Shown here piece by piece: positions 63,104 through 64,000 of a DNA stretch of 64,000 nt (the stretch's first letter is position 1; the number at the start of each line of letters is the position of its first letter). This stretch comes from Bradyrhizobiaceae bacterium Ga0074131 (GTDB lineage: Bacteria; Pseudomonadota; Alphaproteobacteria; Rhizobiales; Xanthobacteraceae): the NCBI GenBank assembly GCA_001464035.1, contig LNEC01000011.1, positions 186,001 through 250,000 on the forward strand, given 5' to 3'. Both the position numbers and the translations under genes were made by a program. The notes beneath the pieces are model-generated. The model did no database searches and was not told where the DNA came from. It worked only from the letters and a program-made list of their open reading frames with translations.

Positions 63104-64000
63104 TCACCATGCCAGATCGAGATGACCGTTATAGACCACGCGATGTTCGCTCTCGACCGGTATCACCTCGCCGAGCAACACCACGCTCTCGCCGCTTTCC
63201 AGGAGAATGGCGGTGACTTCCTCGACCGCGTCAGGCTTGACGATGGCGATCATGCCGATGCCGCAGTTGAACGTGCGCAGCAATTCGAGTTCGGCGATGC
63301 CTCCCTGCTGCGCCAGCCATTTGAACACCGGCAGCACCGGCAGACGCGCCAGGTCGATGCCGACGCCGAGATGCTTTGGCAGCACCCGCGGGATATTGTC
63401 GGTGAAACCACCGCCGGTGATGTGGGCAAGGCCCTTCACCGCGCCGGTTTCGCGGATCGCGCGCAGACATGACCGCACATAGAGCCGCGTCGGCGTCAGC
63501 AGCGCGCCGCCCAGCGTCATGACCGGCGAAAAGGGCGCCTGCGCCTCGAAGCCGAGGCCCGACAACTCAACGATCTTGCGGACCAGGGAAAACCCGTTGG
63601 AATGCACCCCCGACGAGGCCAGCCCGATCACCGCGTCTCCCACCGCGATATCGCCTCGCGGCAACAGTGTGCCGCGTTCGGCAGCACCGACCGCGAAACC
63701 GGCGAGATCGTAATCGCGGTCCTTGTACAGCCCCGGCATTTCCGCAGTCTCGCCGCCGATCAGGGCGCAACCGGCCTCCCGGCAACCTTCAGCGATGCCG
63801 GCCACGATCGCGGCGGTGGCCTCCGGGTCGAGCTTGCCGCAGGCAAAATAGTCGAGAAAGAACAGCGGCTCGGCGCCCTGGACCACGAGGTCGTTGACCG
63901 ACATCGCCACCAGATCGATGCCGATACCGCTATGGAGGCCGGTCTCGATGGCGATCTTGACCTTGGTGCCGACGCCGTCGGTGGCGGCCACCAGAACCGG
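63104..64000 (-). CDS. purM: phosphoribosylformylglycinamidine cyclo-ligase, cut by window edge
   Basis: The AIR synthetase that closes the imidazole ring with ATP. About 299 residues are visible and the N-terminus lies beyond 64000. [80 protein letters not shown] and [20 protein letters not shown] are family motifs. First gene of a purM-purN unit. Confidence 0.96.
   Translation of the reverse strand, partial: PVLVAATDGVGTKVKIAIETGLHSGIGIDLVAMSVNDLVVQGAEPLFFLDYFACGKLDPEATAAIVAGIAEGCREAGCALIGGETAEMPGLYKDRDYDLAGFAVGAAERGTLLPRGDIAVGDAVIGLASSGVHSNGFSLVRKIVELSGLGFEAQAPFSPVMTLGGALLTPTRLYVRSCLRAIRETGAVKGLAHITGGGFTDNIPRVLPKHLGVGIDLARLPVLPVFKWLAQQGGIAELELLRTFNCGIGMIAIVKPDAVEEVTAILLESGESVVLLGEVIPVESEHRVVYNGHLDLAW

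Overview
The window reads as a chromosomal stretch from a high-GC alphaproteobacterium of the Bradyrhizobium/Rhodopseudomonas group. The pointers are a B12-dependent ribonucleotide reductase (nrdJ), a rhizobial glutamine synthetase II (glnII) with a DUF2735 neighbour, a fused malic enzyme/phosphotransacetylase, several small proteins I associate with Bradyrhizobium, and short palindromic repeats of the kind scattered through these genomes. No rRNA, tRNA, transposase, integrase or CRISPR array was seen.

Layout. 0-1.4 kb: two tandem EamA exporters. 1.6-5.9 kb: nrdJ behind a long hairpin-rich leader, with a palindromic repeat inserted in frame near its 3' end. 5.9-7.7 kb: an AT-richer island with an ImmA/IrrE-type zinc peptidase and a two-helix membrane protein. 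7.7-10.95 kb: a cluster of toxin-antitoxin genes, some intact (DUF433/DUF5615, AbrB/PIN) and some broken (two RelE-type remnants). 11-17.5 kb: methyltransferase, class III aminotransferase, AI-2E transporter, SDR and DUF1993 genes, and a ketopantoate reductase. 17.5-21.3 kb: a sigma-54 activator facing a flavin reductase and a luciferase-like monooxygenase, with a consensus -24/-12 promoter in front of the monooxygenase. 21.4-28.1 kb: HD protein, small exported proteins, a histidine phosphatase, and an endonuclease/phospholipase D pair. 28.2-32.6 kb: metallo-hydrolase, SDR, a class II cytochrome behind a perfect FixK/FNR box, and glnII with a -24/-12 promoter, divergent from DUF2735. 32.6-43.2 kb: lysozyme-inhibitor-like protein, phosphatase, SDR, GrlR-like protein, PD-(D/E)XK protein, GNAT, thioesterase, cobalamin-binding-like protein, M20 peptidase, serine hydrolase and small secreted proteins. 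43.9-49.2 kb: CreA, L,D-transpeptidase, exported glutathione peroxidase, polysaccharide deacetylase, DHFR-like protein, DoxX. 49.3-56.7 kb: housekeeping genes maeB, aspS, selO and rnd. 56.7-59.6 kb: an isochorismatase-like/GNAT/GNAT operon divergent from a LysR regulator. 59.7-64 kb: an outer-membrane beta-barrel, cspA, a second ketopantoate reductase, and purN-purM (purM cut by the right edge).

Regulation visible in the sequence fits the gene content. There is an NrdR-like box for nrdJ, a FixK-class promoter for the cytochrome gene, and sigma-54 promoters for glnII and the monooxygenase. The most unusual material is the nrdJ leader and in-frame repeat, the AT-rich peptidase island with the neighbouring decayed toxin-antitoxin cluster, and the self-contained sigma-54/monooxygenase unit. 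I did not find a clearly new multi-gene system; the AT-rich peptidase plus membrane-protein pair is the best candidate for something undescribed.
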